Notes: a model not told the origin generated them from the letters alone. A stretch of DNA of 64,000 nucleotides from Parathalassolituus penaei (GCF_026626885.1 NZ_JAPNOA010000056.1:248001-312000), one strand, 5' to 3'. Counted from the stretch's first letter, positions 49,985 to 59,521 are shown. Made by a program: numbers and translations.

Positions 49985-52798
49985 TCAGCTTTTCAGGCAG
50001 TCGTCCTCGAAAATCGGAGGCCGCGATTTACGGTTTACTGACGCCGTTACACCTTCCAGACGAATGACTAGAGAGCCTCCTGGCGGAATATCCCGGTTCC
50101 AGTCAGTCGGAGTGGCGATATGACTATCCCGGCTACGCAGGTTGGCGTTCCAGGTTTGCAGTGGCTTTGAGCCATCGGCATAACGCCAACGCACCTGCCA
50201 GTCGTGCACGGTAAACGGGTTGCGGTTGGATACCTCGATTTCGGCAGTAAAACCGCCCGGCCATTGATCTCGAATAATATAGCGGCATTGCAGCTTTGGG
50301 GTTTTGCCCATGTTGGCTTGCAATGGTGTGTTATCGGTAACAGTGACGGAGCGATGGCTGGACTGTGGGGGTGTTTGGTCCGAGGACGTTACCGATGGCT
50401 GATGCGGGCGGGCGGGTGTCGAGAAGTTGGTTGTGGTGTCTGTGAACGCTGTGGACCCGCGAGTTGTCAGATGGCCAGGGTTACCGGTTTCTGGAATCGG
50501 TATGTCCGGTGTTTGTGCGCGAACGCTTGCAAAGGTGGTGGCTGCCTTGCTATCACGAATATTTGACAGTGGCGCTGTATCGTTTTCCCCAAAGAATGAG
50601 CTGTCCGGGTCTTGCAATGAAGGCTTCTTCGGCATATCCGGATTGTCTGGTTTCGGCCTGGGTTCTGGTGCTGTTGTGCTGTTACGTTTTAAGCCAGTGG
50701 CAGTGGCTGGCATGCGGGTCATCAGACGTGCCAGCAAGGGGCCGAAATTGCGAGTTGTTCCCATAATCTGGTTGCTGGTTACCGAAGCACAAATCCCGGT
50801 TTTATTCTCACAGGGTTCATCGCCCCACATCAGCTGGCCATTTTCATACACAGCGAACGCCGGGCTGAGCTGTGGCTGCGTATTGTATCGGCTCCAGTTC
50901 TTGTCAATAGTATTAGTCAGGCCGCTAGTGTTACCGGACTGACGAATACTCAGATTGACGGAGCTGTGACTGCCGTATATCCCACTTGGCACGCTGACTT
51001 TGGGAACCGGAATGTCGATGTAATACAAACCACTTTTTCCCCACGAAGACAGTTTCAGAGTTTTGTTACTGCTGGATATCTTCAAATCTTTGGCGGCGAC
51101 GGGCTTGCCTTCCGATAATTTTGGATCGATCCAGTAACGCAGTGTCAGGTCGCGGCTGGAGCGTGCTGGCCAGGCTGTGCGGTTTTCAATACTGGCTTGC
51201 AGTTCAACCTGATCCTGACGAGATGATTTCAGGATGGCACTTACCACGTATTCGTTGTAAACATTTTCCGCCGGTGGGAACTGGCTGTCGGCAATTGGCT
51301 GTCCCCCAAAGTCCAGATACAGGCGGGCGAGAGCATTGGTAAAACCGGCGTTGTAGTTGATGCTGATCTCATTGCCGATGTAGTCCGTGCGGTTGTCGTC
51401 AAACTGGTCTTCTTTATAGGGCCCACCGACCAGGGCGCCAATCAGTGGGTGACGATTGGTTTTCGGTTCCTCAATATTGTTGTTCCAGCTGGCATGGCTA
51501 CCGCGATGATGCGGGTTCTGCGGGCTCTTGTTGCCCATACCAATCTGGTAACTCATACCCAGCGGGTTATCACCCAGCAGGTAGTTCATCTGACGCACTG
51601 CGAACAGGTAGTAACGATCGCAGCGAGCAGGATCCTGCTTCTGGTCATTGAGGTAGTCACTGTAGAGCAGTGCTCCCCATGCGGTGTTGGCAGCGTATCG
51701 GTTCGAACCCCAGGCATCCAGTTGTGCCATACCGCCACGGGTGTAATGCACACGATTGCCGTTATAACCAGTCGTCCAGAAATCGAGCCAGTGTTCAACA
51801 TCCTGGCGATAGCGTGGCTTTCCGGTCAGGCGAGCCAGCAGCAGATAACTGCCATAACTCTTGTCGTCCCAGGATTGGGTCCAGCTGAAAGCTTTTTCAC
51901 TGGCGCCATCGCTGAGTCCGTCATAGAGACTTTCAGCAGCTTGCAGATAATTGCGTTGGCCTGTCGCGCGGTATAACCAGATGGATGACCACACCAGCTC
52001 GTCCTGAAATCCACTCCATGAGCGGTAGTGTTGGAACGCATCGGAAATACAATTGCTATAACTCCCTTTATAACGATTGGCAAATTCATATAGCTCACGA
52101 CTATGGCGTAGTAACTCTCTGGCATAGTCTGGTTCGTCTGCAAATACCATCGAGATGGCAGCCAGTGCTGCCGAGGTTTCTCCGGCAACATCAGAACCAG
52201 GGCATTGTGGCGAGATGGATTGCGCTGGACGGCGGCTTGCTTTGGCGCCGGATTGTTCTATGACTTCTGCAGGCCCCCACCAGGCATGATCCTGTTCTGC
52301 CAGCCCAACCTGTACATAAAGAAGATTGGGTTGTGGATGTGCAGCCATGAGATAGTCAGCAACAAACTTCAGGTTGTTGCGAATGTGTGGCCATTGGCCG
52401 CTGTTGTGATAGGCCTGAGGGTACTCAACAACCCCCCATGCCAGCATGGTGGCGGCTGACGCCATTGGGAAACCGAATTTGACGTAGTCCCCGGCATCGT
52501 ACCAACCGCCAGACAGATCCAGACCGGCATCTTTGCCGTCATTAACCGTAGCATCTGCACGCCATGGTACGCGATTCCATGGGGGTAATACTCCAGACTG
52601 CTGGACTTCATAGAAGTAAATGGATTTTTGCAGCGCTTCTGCATAATTCACGACAGGCGTTATCGAACTGGCAGCGACAGCTGCTGGTACGATTAACTCC
52701 AATAGTACGAACAATAAAAGTGGTCCAGAGACCTGAGTCTGGCAATTTAAATATAACCGACCAGTAATAAAGGAGAACAGTTCCTTTGCTCCGATCAT
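49985..52798 (-). CDS. Secreted GH9 endoglucanase with CBM3c and CBM2 (937 aa)
   Basis: The architecture is an N-terminal export signal (about 25-43), GH9 catalytic domain (about 50-500), CBM3c-like module (about 515-680), a long Pro/Ser/Thr-rich low-complexity linker (about 690-840) and a terminal CBM2 (about 845-937). Active-site motifs match the paralogue: DAGD (101-104), NPHHRGSH and GNEISINYNAGF. Ig and PKD modules are missing here. I choose ATG 52798 because AGGGA (52806-52810) is 7 nt away, whereas ATG 52816 has its AGGAA only 2 nt before it. CBM3c fused to GH9 usually confers processive action. Confidence 0.94.
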   Translation of the reverse strand: MIGAKELFSFITGRLYLNCQTQVSGPLLLFVLLELIVPAAVAASSITPVVNYAEALQKSIYFYEVQQSGVLPPWNRVPWRADATVNDGKDAGLDLSGGWYDAGDYVKFGFPMASAATMLAWGVVEYPQAYHNSGQWPHIRNNLKFVADYLMAAHPQPNLLYVQVGLAEQDHAWWGPAEVIEQSGAKASRRPAQSISPQCPGSDVAGETSAALAAISMVFADEPDYARELLRHSRELYEFANRYKGSYSNCISDAFQHYRSWSGFQDELVWSSIWLYRATGQRNYLQAAESLYDGLSDGASEKAFSWTQSWDDKSYGSYLLLARLTGKPRYRQDVEHWLDFWTTGYNGNRVHYTRGGMAQLDAWGSNRYAANTAWGALLYSDYLNDQKQDPARCDRYYLFAVRQMNYLLGDNPLGMSYQIGMGNKSPQNPHHRGSHASWNNNIEEPKTNRHPLIGALVGGPYKEDQFDDNRTDYIGNEISINYNAGFTNALARLYLDFGGQPIADSQFPPAENVYNEYVVSAILKSSRQDQVELQASIENRTAWPARSSRDLTLRYWIDPKLSEGKPVAAKDLKISSSNKTLKLSSWGKSGLYYIDIPVPKVSVPSGIYGSHSSVNLSIRQSGNTSGLTNTIDKNWSRYNTQPQLSPAFAVYENGQLMWGDEPCENKTGICASVTSNQIMGTTRNFGPLLARLMTRMPATATGLKRNSTTAPEPRPKPDNPDMPKKPSLQDPDSSFFGENDTAPLSNIRDSKAATTFASVRAQTPDIPIPETGNPGHLTTRGSTAFTDTTTNFSTPARPHQPSVTSSDQTPPQSSHRSVTVTDNTPLQANMGKTPKLQCRYIIRDQWPGGFTAEIEVSNRNPFTVHDWQVRWRYADGSKPLQTWNANLRSRDSHIATPTDWNRDIPPGGSLVIRLEGVTASVNRKSRPPIFEDDCLKS

Positions 52799-53448
52799 AT
52801 TGCTGTCCCTATTCATTTCCTGACATCGAAGGTGCGCGATGTCATCGCACTTAGCACGAAGATGGCATCGTGTGTCAGTTGGCGTAGCAAGATTTTGTCA
52901 CTATAGACCATCGAGAGGCAACCTAATAATAGGATTGTAAGACGATCGGTATTCTCCTTTAAAATCAATCACTTTGTTAGATGGTATGGGGTTAGTATTG
53001 GTGATTTAGGTCAATCTGTGACAATGAAGGCAGGCAATGATGTGGAAAATTCTGTTTCATAATCAGGTAGCAATGTGGTCTTTTTCAAATAAGTTTTCCA
53101 GAATGCAAAGCCCCTTTGTTTTTGTGTTTTGGCTGTTTTGAATCTCAGGATCATGACGTGATTTGACATTTCAAGGCATTATTGGGCGTATAGTGACTAC
53201 TATTGATAAAAAAATCATCATAATGGTCTTTATCTGGTCCCGTGGCATCAATGATTGGTGCTGTGCTTTTACAATCAGTAACAAGTGGGGCTCTGAATAA
53301 CTTTGAACAGTTCTGGCTTATCGGGTTATTCAGAGGGGCTTTAAGGCTTGCTCTCATGTTCTGGCGTCAGAATGTTCGGATTGTTTGCAATTCGGTAGTC
53401 GCTATGGAAATTTATGCGGATGGTTGATTTATTGCTGAGAATGGTACT
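52799..53448. other. Intergenic region between GH9 and pseudouridine synthase genes
   Basis: About 650 bp of AT-rich DNA between divergent genes, presumably the promoters of both. It contains a short inverted element at 53291-53335 related to the larger one at 57.3 kb. I see no credible gene or known operator. Confidence 0.55.
53291..53335. repeat. Inverted repeat element, short form
   Basis: CTCTGAATAAC (53291-53301) and GTTATTCAGAG (53325-53335) enclose 23 bp. The 14-mer TCTGGCTTATCGGG (53312-53325) also occurs, reversed, at 57435-57448 inside the longer element with the same arms. It looks like an internally deleted member of that family. Confidence 0.7.
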
Positions 53449-54327
53449 GTGATTGCTTTTTGCCGCCCCAGTGTGTTTGTGGTTCCTGCGGATCGTTGGG
53501 ACTGTCTGCTCGACTGTTTGTGTGAGCAATTCCCTAACATTGACCGGACTACCTGGCTTGACCGTTTTGAACGCGGGATGGTCCAGGATGCCAACCATCA
53601 ATCTCTGTCAGCCAATAGCCCGGTTGTGCGTGGTCAGCGGGTGTTGTACTTCCGTGAAATTCGTAATGAAGTCGAAATCCCCTTTTATGAACGTATTCTG
53701 TTTCAGACGGAACATTTTCTGGTTGCCGACAAACCGCATTTTTTGCCGGTAACACCGGGAGGTGGTTACGTTAGTCAGACGTTGCAAAGTCGCTTGATGA
53801 CACAGTTAGGCAACTATCAGTTGCAACCTGTGCACCGTATTGATCGTCACACCGCCGGGCTTGTGTTGTTTTCTCTGCAGCCGGAAACCCGTAGTTTGTA
53901 TCAGGGGTTGTTCCGTGATCGCCAGATCAGCAAGTCATATGAAGCCATTGCGCCCGCATTGCCGGATCTTGAATTTCCTCATGATCGGGCAAGTCGTATT
54001 GTGCGTGGGGAGCAGTTCTTCTTGTCGCAGGAAGTAGCAGGTGAGGTGAACTCTGTATCCCGTATTGATGTGCTGGAGCGTGGTGAGCACTATTGGCGTT
54101 ACCGTCTGGAGCCGGTGTCGGGTAAAAAACACCAGCTGCGGTTGCACATGTCAGCGCTGGGCGCACCGATTTTGCATGATCCCCTGTATCCGCGAGTGGA
54201 TGACAAACTGGCGGCGGATTACACGCGGCCGTTGCAACTACTGGCGCGGGAGCTGGCGTTTGTTGATCCCGTTAGCGGTGAGTCTTTTGAATTTCGCAGT
54301 GAATTGCAGCTATTGCCGCTGGTCTGA
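53449..54327 (+). CDS. RluA-family pseudouridine synthase
   Basis: The 292-aa protein converts uridine to pseudouridine in rRNA or tRNA. The catalytic motif is HRIDRHTAGLVLFS, with the catalytic Asp in RID. FLVADKPHFLPVTPGG before it and KKHQLRLHMSALGAPILHD after it match the family. A short N-terminal S4-like region (about 1-70) precedes the catalytic domain. The start is GTG at 53449; the upstream frame closes at once, so the choice is limited. The exact target RNA is not predictable. Confidence 0.88.
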   Translation: MIAFCRPSVFVVPADRWDCLLDCLCEQFPNIDRTTWLDRFERGMVQDANHQSLSANSPVVRGQRVLYFREIRNEVEIPFYERILFQTEHFLVADKPHFLPVTPGGGYVSQTLQSRLMTQLGNYQLQPVHRIDRHTAGLVLFSLQPETRSLYQGLFRDRQISKSYEAIAPALPDLEFPHDRASRIVRGEQFFLSQEVAGEVNSVSRIDVLERGEHYWRYRLEPVSGKKHQLRLHMSALGAPILHDPLYPRVDDKLAADYTRPLQLLARELAFVDPVSGESFEFRSELQLLPLV

Positions 54328-54402
54328 GTCGATCACTGGTTAACGCACAATGCACTAAGGAGCACTCTGAATCCGCCGCAAACCACGGTGTTGGAGATGG
54401 TG

Positions 54403-54822
54403 ATGAATACACAATTGAGCCCTCGGCCAGTGTATGGCGAGGGTGATGCCTCTTATCAGGCCGCAGGCGGTTATGATGGTCTCAAACGCCTGGTTGATGA
54501 TTTTTATCGGATGATGCAAACCTTGCCCGAGGCCAAGGGCATTCTGGCCATGCATAACGTTGAAGACATGACGCTGATCCACGACAAACTGACCCGTTTC
54601 CTGTGTGGTTGGTTGGGTGGTCCGAAGTTGTTTGGCGAACGTTATGGCCCGATCGTAATCCCTGCGTTTCATCGGCAGTTCCCGATTGGTCCGGCTGAGC
54701 GGGATGCCTGGTTGCTCTGTATGCGAGAAGCCGCTGCCTTACAGCCGTGGGAGCCTGAATTCCGCGACTACCTGCTGAAAGCCCTGTTTGTGCCAGCTGA
54801 GCGTAGCCGCTCGCTGGACTGA
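54403..54822 (+). CDS. Group II truncated haemoglobin
   Basis: The 139-aa protein is a 2-on-2 haemoglobin of the trHbO group, binding haem and O2/NO and often linked to oxidative or nitrosative stress. Proximal His is in AFHRQFPIGPAERDAW, and the group II-specific Trp (G8) follows in the same segment. The early helix reads YDGLKRLVDDFYRMM. ATG 54403 has GGAG at 54393-54396; upstream in-frame starts are less well placed. It follows the pseudouridine synthase by 75 bp on the same strand. Confidence 0.9.
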   Translation: MNTQLSPRPVYGEGDASYQAAGGYDGLKRLVDDFYRMMQTLPEAKGILAMHNVEDMTLIHDKLTRFLCGWLGGPKLFGERYGPIVIPAFHRQFPIGPAERDAWLLCMREAAALQPWEPEFRDYLLKALFVPAERSRSLD

Positions 54823-54827
54823 AGCAC

Positions 54828-57065
54828 TCACATCCCTGTGCCGTCGCTTGTGGTTGCACGGTAATCACAAACGCCTTGCGGGAACGTTGCTTGTAGCTGT
54901 TCTCGCAGAGCAGGAGTGATGTCGAGAGGTGCGTATACACCGGCCGCAATCGCGGCATCCACACTCATGAGTGGGCAAATCAGGCTGGTGGCGCGCGAGT
55001 CATCACCCGCCACCTGACGGCTACTCATAAAAAACGGGTATTGGCGTGTACAGGCACCGTCGTCTTGCTGGTTCCAGGCACCGTTCCAGACGTCATCACC
55101 GTGCGCGATCACACCACCACTGGAATCCAGGCAGCGGTCGTTGGCCCAGTCGGGAACCTGGTTCTGCCATTGTCCTTCTGCACGTTCATCCAGCCAGCGG
55201 GTCATCGCCGCAAAGGCGTCCCATTGGGCTTTGTAATCGGGCGCGCTGGTCCAGATTTGTTGCCATGGATTCTGGCCCTGTTGCTTCAGAATACGTGCGC
55301 GACTGGCTAACGAAGCCCAGCTGTGGTGCATGTTGGGTGTGCGGTCGAGATAGGGACGGACATCAATCAGCGGAATACCGATCTCACCCCGGAATACCTG
55401 GCCCGAGCGCCATGCGCCCAGTTCGGCGGCGCGTGAACCGGCGCTACGCGGAGCCAGCGTAACCCGTTCGCCGTTGTGGGTCATATTGTGTTCGCCCCAA
55501 GGGGAGAAGCGCAGCAAACCACCGAAACCATCATCCTGACTGGCCAGCCAGAAGTGTTCCTGTTGCATCTGTTCCTGTGGTTTCCAGCCGCCGACCTGAC
55601 GGTTGATGTCAAAAAACTGTCCGGCATTAATACGACCATCGCGCCAGGCGGCCAGTCCATATTGCACGCCAATATTGCCGGTTGGCACCAGCGCCCGGCC
55701 GTAACGGTCGGTGCCGTAGGCATGGCGGTTGTCCTGCCAGTGACTCCAGAAGTTGGTTTTGTTCACTTCGGTACTGTAACGGGCGAAATGGCTGTTGAAG
55801 TGCGGGTTGTTGGCGTTGGCGGAAATGCCACGCCAGTTGCGATTACATTCGGTGGCGCCATCTTTGGCCGGTGGCAAACGGCCGTTTAACAGGCTGACGA
55901 CACTGGTCAGATAATCCAGCGTGGCGGGGCTGGCGTTTTCGTTGTACCCGAGGCCTTCAATCCAGCTGCGATGTAGTGGGTTACGCCAGAACTCCGGGTC
56001 TGGCGCGAGGCGATCGAAATAGTACTCCAGCAATTCGCAATCAAGGCCGTAGGTGACCTGGGTGATCATGTCGGGGTAGGCAATAATGGCCACACCACCG
56101 TCGATCAGCCCCGGATGGTTCTGTGCCATCAGATACTGCTGCAGGCCACCGCCTGAGTCACCAAAACCTATGGTGTATTGCGGCTGGCCATAACGCTGAC
56201 TGAATTGCTGTTTGACCCGCAATGCGGTGTCTTCCTGAAGGGTGGCGTTATAGAGGTAATCGGTTTCGGTGCCGGTGGAATACATCACCGCAAAACCTTG
56301 TTGTAATGCTGGCTGCATATCGCGTAGCAGGCGCTGTAAACGGGCTTCACCCTGCTGGAAGCCAATGCCAACGGCGCCCTTAAAGTGATAAACCGCTTTG
56401 CCATTCCAGTGGCTGAGGTCGGGCTGATCGCGTTGGTCCTGCGTGGTGGTGGGAATCAGCAGAACGTAAATAAAGCGGTTGATGGTGCCGGTCTCGACCC
56501 GTACCAGCAGATCATTCTCGATTGTGACTGAGCGTTCGCTGGCCGGTAACTCATCATCGAAGCGGTTAAACACCGGTTTGCTATTGCTGGCGGTAGCCGG
56601 ATCGCGGCGGAAATAATGCAGGCGGGTTGGCAGGCTGCAATCCTGACTGTAACCCTCAATCTGGTTGCCAAGAGAACCATCGGAGTTTTCAGCAAAAACC
56701 GGCACGCCATATCCGGCCTGATTATCAATCAGGCTCTGGCCCAGCCCGGAATCCACCGTCTGGCACAGGAATGGATACTGCAGAGCACCGGCGAACAGCG
56801 GTTCAACCGGACCGGATTTTCCCCACTGGATGGGAAAGTCGAAGGTGTCGTGTGGGCGTGGCTCAGAGCCTGGCTGCGGACCTCGCCAGGATGGCAGATT
56901 GGCAATGACTGCACCGGGCGGGGTAGCGTTCACCACCGGCAGATTGGTGTCGACGGCTAGTTGGTCTGAAAGATAGCTGACCAGATACCAGTAACCGCCA
57001 ACCAGGGCGAGTCCGAGAATCAGTACAACACTTCCTGTCCATTTTAACCAACGTGGGACTTGCAT
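54828..57065 (-). CDS. DUF6351 family protein, alpha/beta-hydrolase-like
   Basis: The 745-aa protein has an N-terminal membrane anchor or uncleaved signal (about 10-31) and a large extracytoplasmic part. GFGDSGGG (300-307, Ser304) resembles a nucleophile elbow, and GGVAIIAYPDM follows. The sequence fits my recollection of the DUF6351 family, members of which sit among secreted esterases or tannase-like hydrolases; no reaction is known to me for this branch. It ends 6 bp from the haemoglobin stop on the opposite strand, so the two converge without a terminator. Confidence 0.75.
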   Translation of the reverse strand: MQVPRWLKWTGSVVLILGLALVGGYWYLVSYLSDQLAVDTNLPVVNATPPGAVIANLPSWRGPQPGSEPRPHDTFDFPIQWGKSGPVEPLFAGALQYPFLCQTVDSGLGQSLIDNQAGYGVPVFAENSDGSLGNQIEGYSQDCSLPTRLHYFRRDPATASNSKPVFNRFDDELPASERSVTIENDLLVRVETGTINRFIYVLLIPTTTQDQRDQPDLSHWNGKAVYHFKGAVGIGFQQGEARLQRLLRDMQPALQQGFAVMYSTGTETDYLYNATLQEDTALRVKQQFSQRYGQPQYTIGFGDSGGGLQQYLMAQNHPGLIDGGVAIIAYPDMITQVTYGLDCELLEYYFDRLAPDPEFWRNPLHRSWIEGLGYNENASPATLDYLTSVVSLLNGRLPPAKDGATECNRNWRGISANANNPHFNSHFARYSTEVNKTNFWSHWQDNRHAYGTDRYGRALVPTGNIGVQYGLAAWRDGRINAGQFFDINRQVGGWKPQEQMQQEHFWLASQDDGFGGLLRFSPWGEHNMTHNGERVTLAPRSAGSRAAELGAWRSGQVFRGEIGIPLIDVRPYLDRTPNMHHSWASLASRARILKQQGQNPWQQIWTSAPDYKAQWDAFAAMTRWLDERAEGQWQNQVPDWANDRCLDSSGGVIAHGDDVWNGAWNQQDDGACTRQYPFFMSSRQVAGDDSRATSLICPLMSVDAAIAAGVYAPLDITPALREQLQATFPQGVCDYRATTSDGTGM

Positions 57066-57543
57066 GACGAACGTTACCTTCCACTGGATACCAATCCCAC
57101 GAGGATAACGACTGTCATGCCGGATTACATCCGTGATTTGTCGATAACCTCTATAACCGGGAGTTGATCCGTGGATGTTTGTGCAAAATTCACCTTCGGT
57201 CGCATAAAACGTTTACGGTGATTAAAAGTTGCCGAATTGTCAGCGAAATTACGTATAGTTCGTGTGAATTTTGATATTGCAACCTTGAGACACTCTGAAT
57301 AACTCTGCACAGCTCTCTGCTCTGGCTGCAGCCCGCGCCCTTCGGGGCTTTCGGGATGGCGATGACTTTGTGTCGCAGGTTTTGACGTAGCCCCAGTATT
57401 TAGCCATCAAATCGGCTTCGTGACTCATCACCATCCCGATAAGCCAGAGCGGGCACCGAGTTATTCAGAGGGTCCCTTGAGCAAAGGAACCTGCACGTAG
57501 CCGTATATAGACGATGGCCGCTGTGTTCAAGAAGGATTTTGTG
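57066..57543. other. Intergenic region holding a long hairpin element
   Basis: About 480 bp; its second half is mostly the inverted element at 57293-57470. A minus-strand frame at 57249-57434 (MVMSHEADLMAKYWGYVK...) lies largely inside the element and is probably a by-product of its sequence. Confidence 0.55.
57293..57470. repeat. MITE-like long inverted element (178 bp)
   Basis: Nested perfect stems make one long interrupted hairpin: CTCTGAATAACTC (57293-57305) with 57458-57470, CTCTGGCT (57320-57327) with 57442-57449, TCGGGATGG (57351-57359) with 57431-57439, and GATGA (57361-57365) with TCATC (57425-57429). A side hairpin AGCCC/GGGCT sits at 57330-57349. No transposase lies nearby. The short element at 53291 shares the outer arms. 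Confidence 0.75.
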
Positions 57544-58041
57544 ATGATTCTGAATGAGATTTCCGTTCGGGATGGCCTGGTAACATCCGGGCAACCCACC
57601 GCAACCCAGCTGGAAGAAATCCGTGCTCGGGGCTATACCACCATTATTGATCTATCAACACCAGACTCCCGAAACGTACTGGCCGCTGAGGCTGATATTG
57701 CGGGCCGACTGGGGCTTACCTACATTCGTATCCCGGTAATCTGGGAAGCGCCACGACTGGAGCAGTTCGAGCAGTTCGCACGACTGTTGCAGGTGCTTGA
57801 ACATGAGCGTGTATGGGTGCATTGTGCCCTGAATATGCGGGCATCCTGTTTTATGTTTTTATACCGGCTGCTGATTCTGCAGGAAGACGAAAATACCGCC
57901 TTTAATCTGGTCACGGCCGTGTGGCAACCCAACAATTGCTGGACGCGTTTTATGCATGAAGTGGTGCGCAAGTATCGGGGAATTGAGGAACCGCCCGTTC
58001 GGTTCACATTGGCACGCCGCCTGTTGGGTGTCCGTTTCTGA
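57544..58041 (+). CDS. PTP-like protein tyrosine phosphatase family member
   Basis: The 165-aa protein resembles the small bacterial PTP/DSP-like family found near NAD-kinase-like and beta-lactamase-like hydrolase genes. SGQPTATQLEEIRARGYTTI and the presumed active-site loop WVHCALNMRAS are readable. The Cys and Arg there are separated by four residues, not the canonical five. My recollection is that this subfamily commonly reads HCAANMRVS, so the change may be a family trait and the activity is uncertain. ATG 57544 follows GAAGGA (57531-57536) with 7 nt spacing. Confidence 0.75.
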   Translation: MILNEISVRDGLVTSGQPTATQLEEIRARGYTTIIDLSTPDSRNVLAAEADIAGRLGLTYIRIPVIWEAPRLEQFEQFARLLQVLEHERVWVHCALNMRASCFMFLYRLLILQEDENTAFNLVTAVWQPNNCWTRFMHEVVRKYRGIEEPPVRFTLARRLLGVRF

Positions 58042-58096
58042 GTGGGTTGGCCAGAGTTTATCAGTAGTGTTTCCGCTGGGCGGAACCAGGAAGAAC

Positions 58097-59152
58097 GTGT
58101 TGAAAACGACCTTGTGGTGGGCTGGACTCAAACGTCCATTGGTGTGTTCGGGCATGGTGTTGGCGGCAATCACAGCGGGTCAGGCGCATGCCAGTGATCT
58201 GGCCGTCAGTTGTCAGCATGCTCCCGCGGTAACCGACTATGACAAGGCCATGGTGGCCGAGCTGAATCGTATTCGTACCGACCCGGTAGGCTTTGCGGCC
58301 GATGTTCGTCGTTATTACGCGGGCCTGACCAATGGCCGTGAATACGTTCGTAACGGCGTGCGCATACAAATGAGCGAAGGCCGCCCGGCGGTGGACGAAG
58401 CGTTGGCATATCTGATGCGCGTCAGTCCGGTGCCTCCTGTTGATCTGGCGACTTGCTTGTCGGCAGCCGCCGGTGATCATGCCAGTGACCAGTCGCATCG
58501 TGGTGGTATTGGTCACACTGGCTCCGACGGCTCAGACCCATCAGCACGAGCTGGCCGTTATCTGAGTGGCAAAGCCTATTGTGGCGAGAACATTGCCTAC
58601 GGCGATCACACACCGTTTGAGGTGGTGATGCAGCTGGCGGTAGACGACGGTGTTCCTAATCGTGGTCATCGCACCAATCTGTTTGATGAACGTTATCTGA
58701 CCGTCGGGTTTGGCCATGGCAGCCACCCGGAATACACAGGTGTGGATGTGATGCTGCTGTGTATGAACAGCATCGCCAACAACAACGGCCACGATTACGA
58801 GGCTCCAGACGACAGCAGTATGCCGGTGACTGGCCCGGTAACCGCCCCGGTGGCAACGCCTGCACCGGCTCCCGTTACGGCGCCGGGCAAAACTCAACCA
58901 GAGAAAAACCAGCCGGAAAAAAAACGGCCTGCCAAGCCAGTGCCAGAAGAGCAGCAAGCGGGTAGCACAGACAATGATGGCCGTACACTGGTGGATTCCA
59001 ACTCCCATTCGACCGAAGAAAAGTACGAACGCGACGGCGTGAATTACACCGTGGTTACCACCGTCGAAACCCGTCGTTATTCGGATGGCACCGAGGAGGA
59101 AGAAACCACGGTGGAAACCACTCAGGAGTGGACGGAAGAAGTCAAAGAGTAA
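58097..59152 (+). CDS. Secreted CAP/SCP-domain protein
   Basis: The 351-aa exported protein has a signal peptide of about 32 residues ending AGQAHA. The CAP domain (about 45-240) carries EGRPAVDEALAYL, HRGGIGHTGSDGS, CGENIAYG and NRGHRTNLFDERYLTVGFG, which outline the CAP cavity with its His residues. A Pro/Lys/Glu linker (about 245-300) and an acidic tail with repeated Thr-Glu-Glu follow. I start at GTG 58097, where AGGAAG lies just upstream. Function of bacterial CAP proteins is mostly unknown. The preceding PTP-like gene ends 55 bp upstream and is probably co-transcribed. Confidence 0.85.
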   Translation: MLKTTLWWAGLKRPLVCSGMVLAAITAGQAHASDLAVSCQHAPAVTDYDKAMVAELNRIRTDPVGFAADVRRYYAGLTNGREYVRNGVRIQMSEGRPAVDEALAYLMRVSPVPPVDLATCLSAAAGDHASDQSHRGGIGHTGSDGSDPSARAGRYLSGKAYCGENIAYGDHTPFEVVMQLAVDDGVPNRGHRTNLFDERYLTVGFGHGSHPEYTGVDVMLLCMNSIANNNGHDYEAPDDSSMPVTGPVTAPVATPAPAPVTAPGKTQPEKNQPEKKRPAKPVPEEQQAGSTDNDGRTLVDSNSHSTEEKYERDGVNYTVVTTVETRRYSDGTEEEETTVETTQEWTEEVKE

Positions 59153-59201
59153 GCTGGCGTCGTTAAGGCTGAATGCCTGATTCCCCTACTGGGCTAAACA
59201 T

Positions 59202-59464
59202 CGATCTCAAAGTTGGACCAGCGCAGCTGGCTACTCAATGCCCATCTGGGCGAGCCGGGATTCACCGCAACGGCCGACCCGGCCGGGGCATGGATGCCCC
59301 GCCAGGCCCGTTGGCACAGGGATGTGCCATCGGGCCGGGGTCGAAAGCCGTTGTCGGTGAAAACCGGGTAAACGAGCCCAGTCGGGCAAAAGCAGGGGGA
59401 GGCCCGCCCGGCCGGGGGACAAGGTCCCCCATGAGGGCAAACAGTGGGGCCAATTAACAAGCCG
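59202..59464. repeat. GC-rich hairpin-rich dispersed repeat, copy 2
   Basis: This second copy of the 6632-6896 element starts near TCGATCTCAAAG and ends at CCAATTAACAAGCCG. The main stems are retained exactly: GGGGCAT/ATGCCCC, the 13-nt arm hairpin GGCCCG-T-TGGCAC, and GGGGGAC/GTCCCCC around AAG. The short GGCG/CGCC hairpin of copy 1 is not conserved. A + strand terminator lies 30 bp beyond. Confidence 0.8.
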
Positions 59465-59494
59465 CGCGCAAGTGCCTATCTGGATTTTTCGTTC

Positions 59495-59515
59495 CCACGC
59501 TCCCGCGTGTTTTTT
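59495..59515 (+). terminator. Plus-strand terminator after repeat copy 2
   Basis: CACGC/GCGTG with a TCCC loop is followed by T6. It could end the CAP-gene transcript or a transcript of the repeat. Confidence 0.7.
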
Positions 59516-59521
59516 AGCCGC

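Noticed and set aside
53163-53194. A promoter TTGACA … TATAGT before the pseudouridine synthase gene
   Set aside because: The spacer is 20 bp and the site lies over 250 bp from the gene, so it is too weak to call.
57249-57434. A minus-strand 61-codon frame (MVMSHEADLMAKYW…) as a gene
   Set aside because: It lies mostly inside the inverted element, so its openness is better explained by the repeat.
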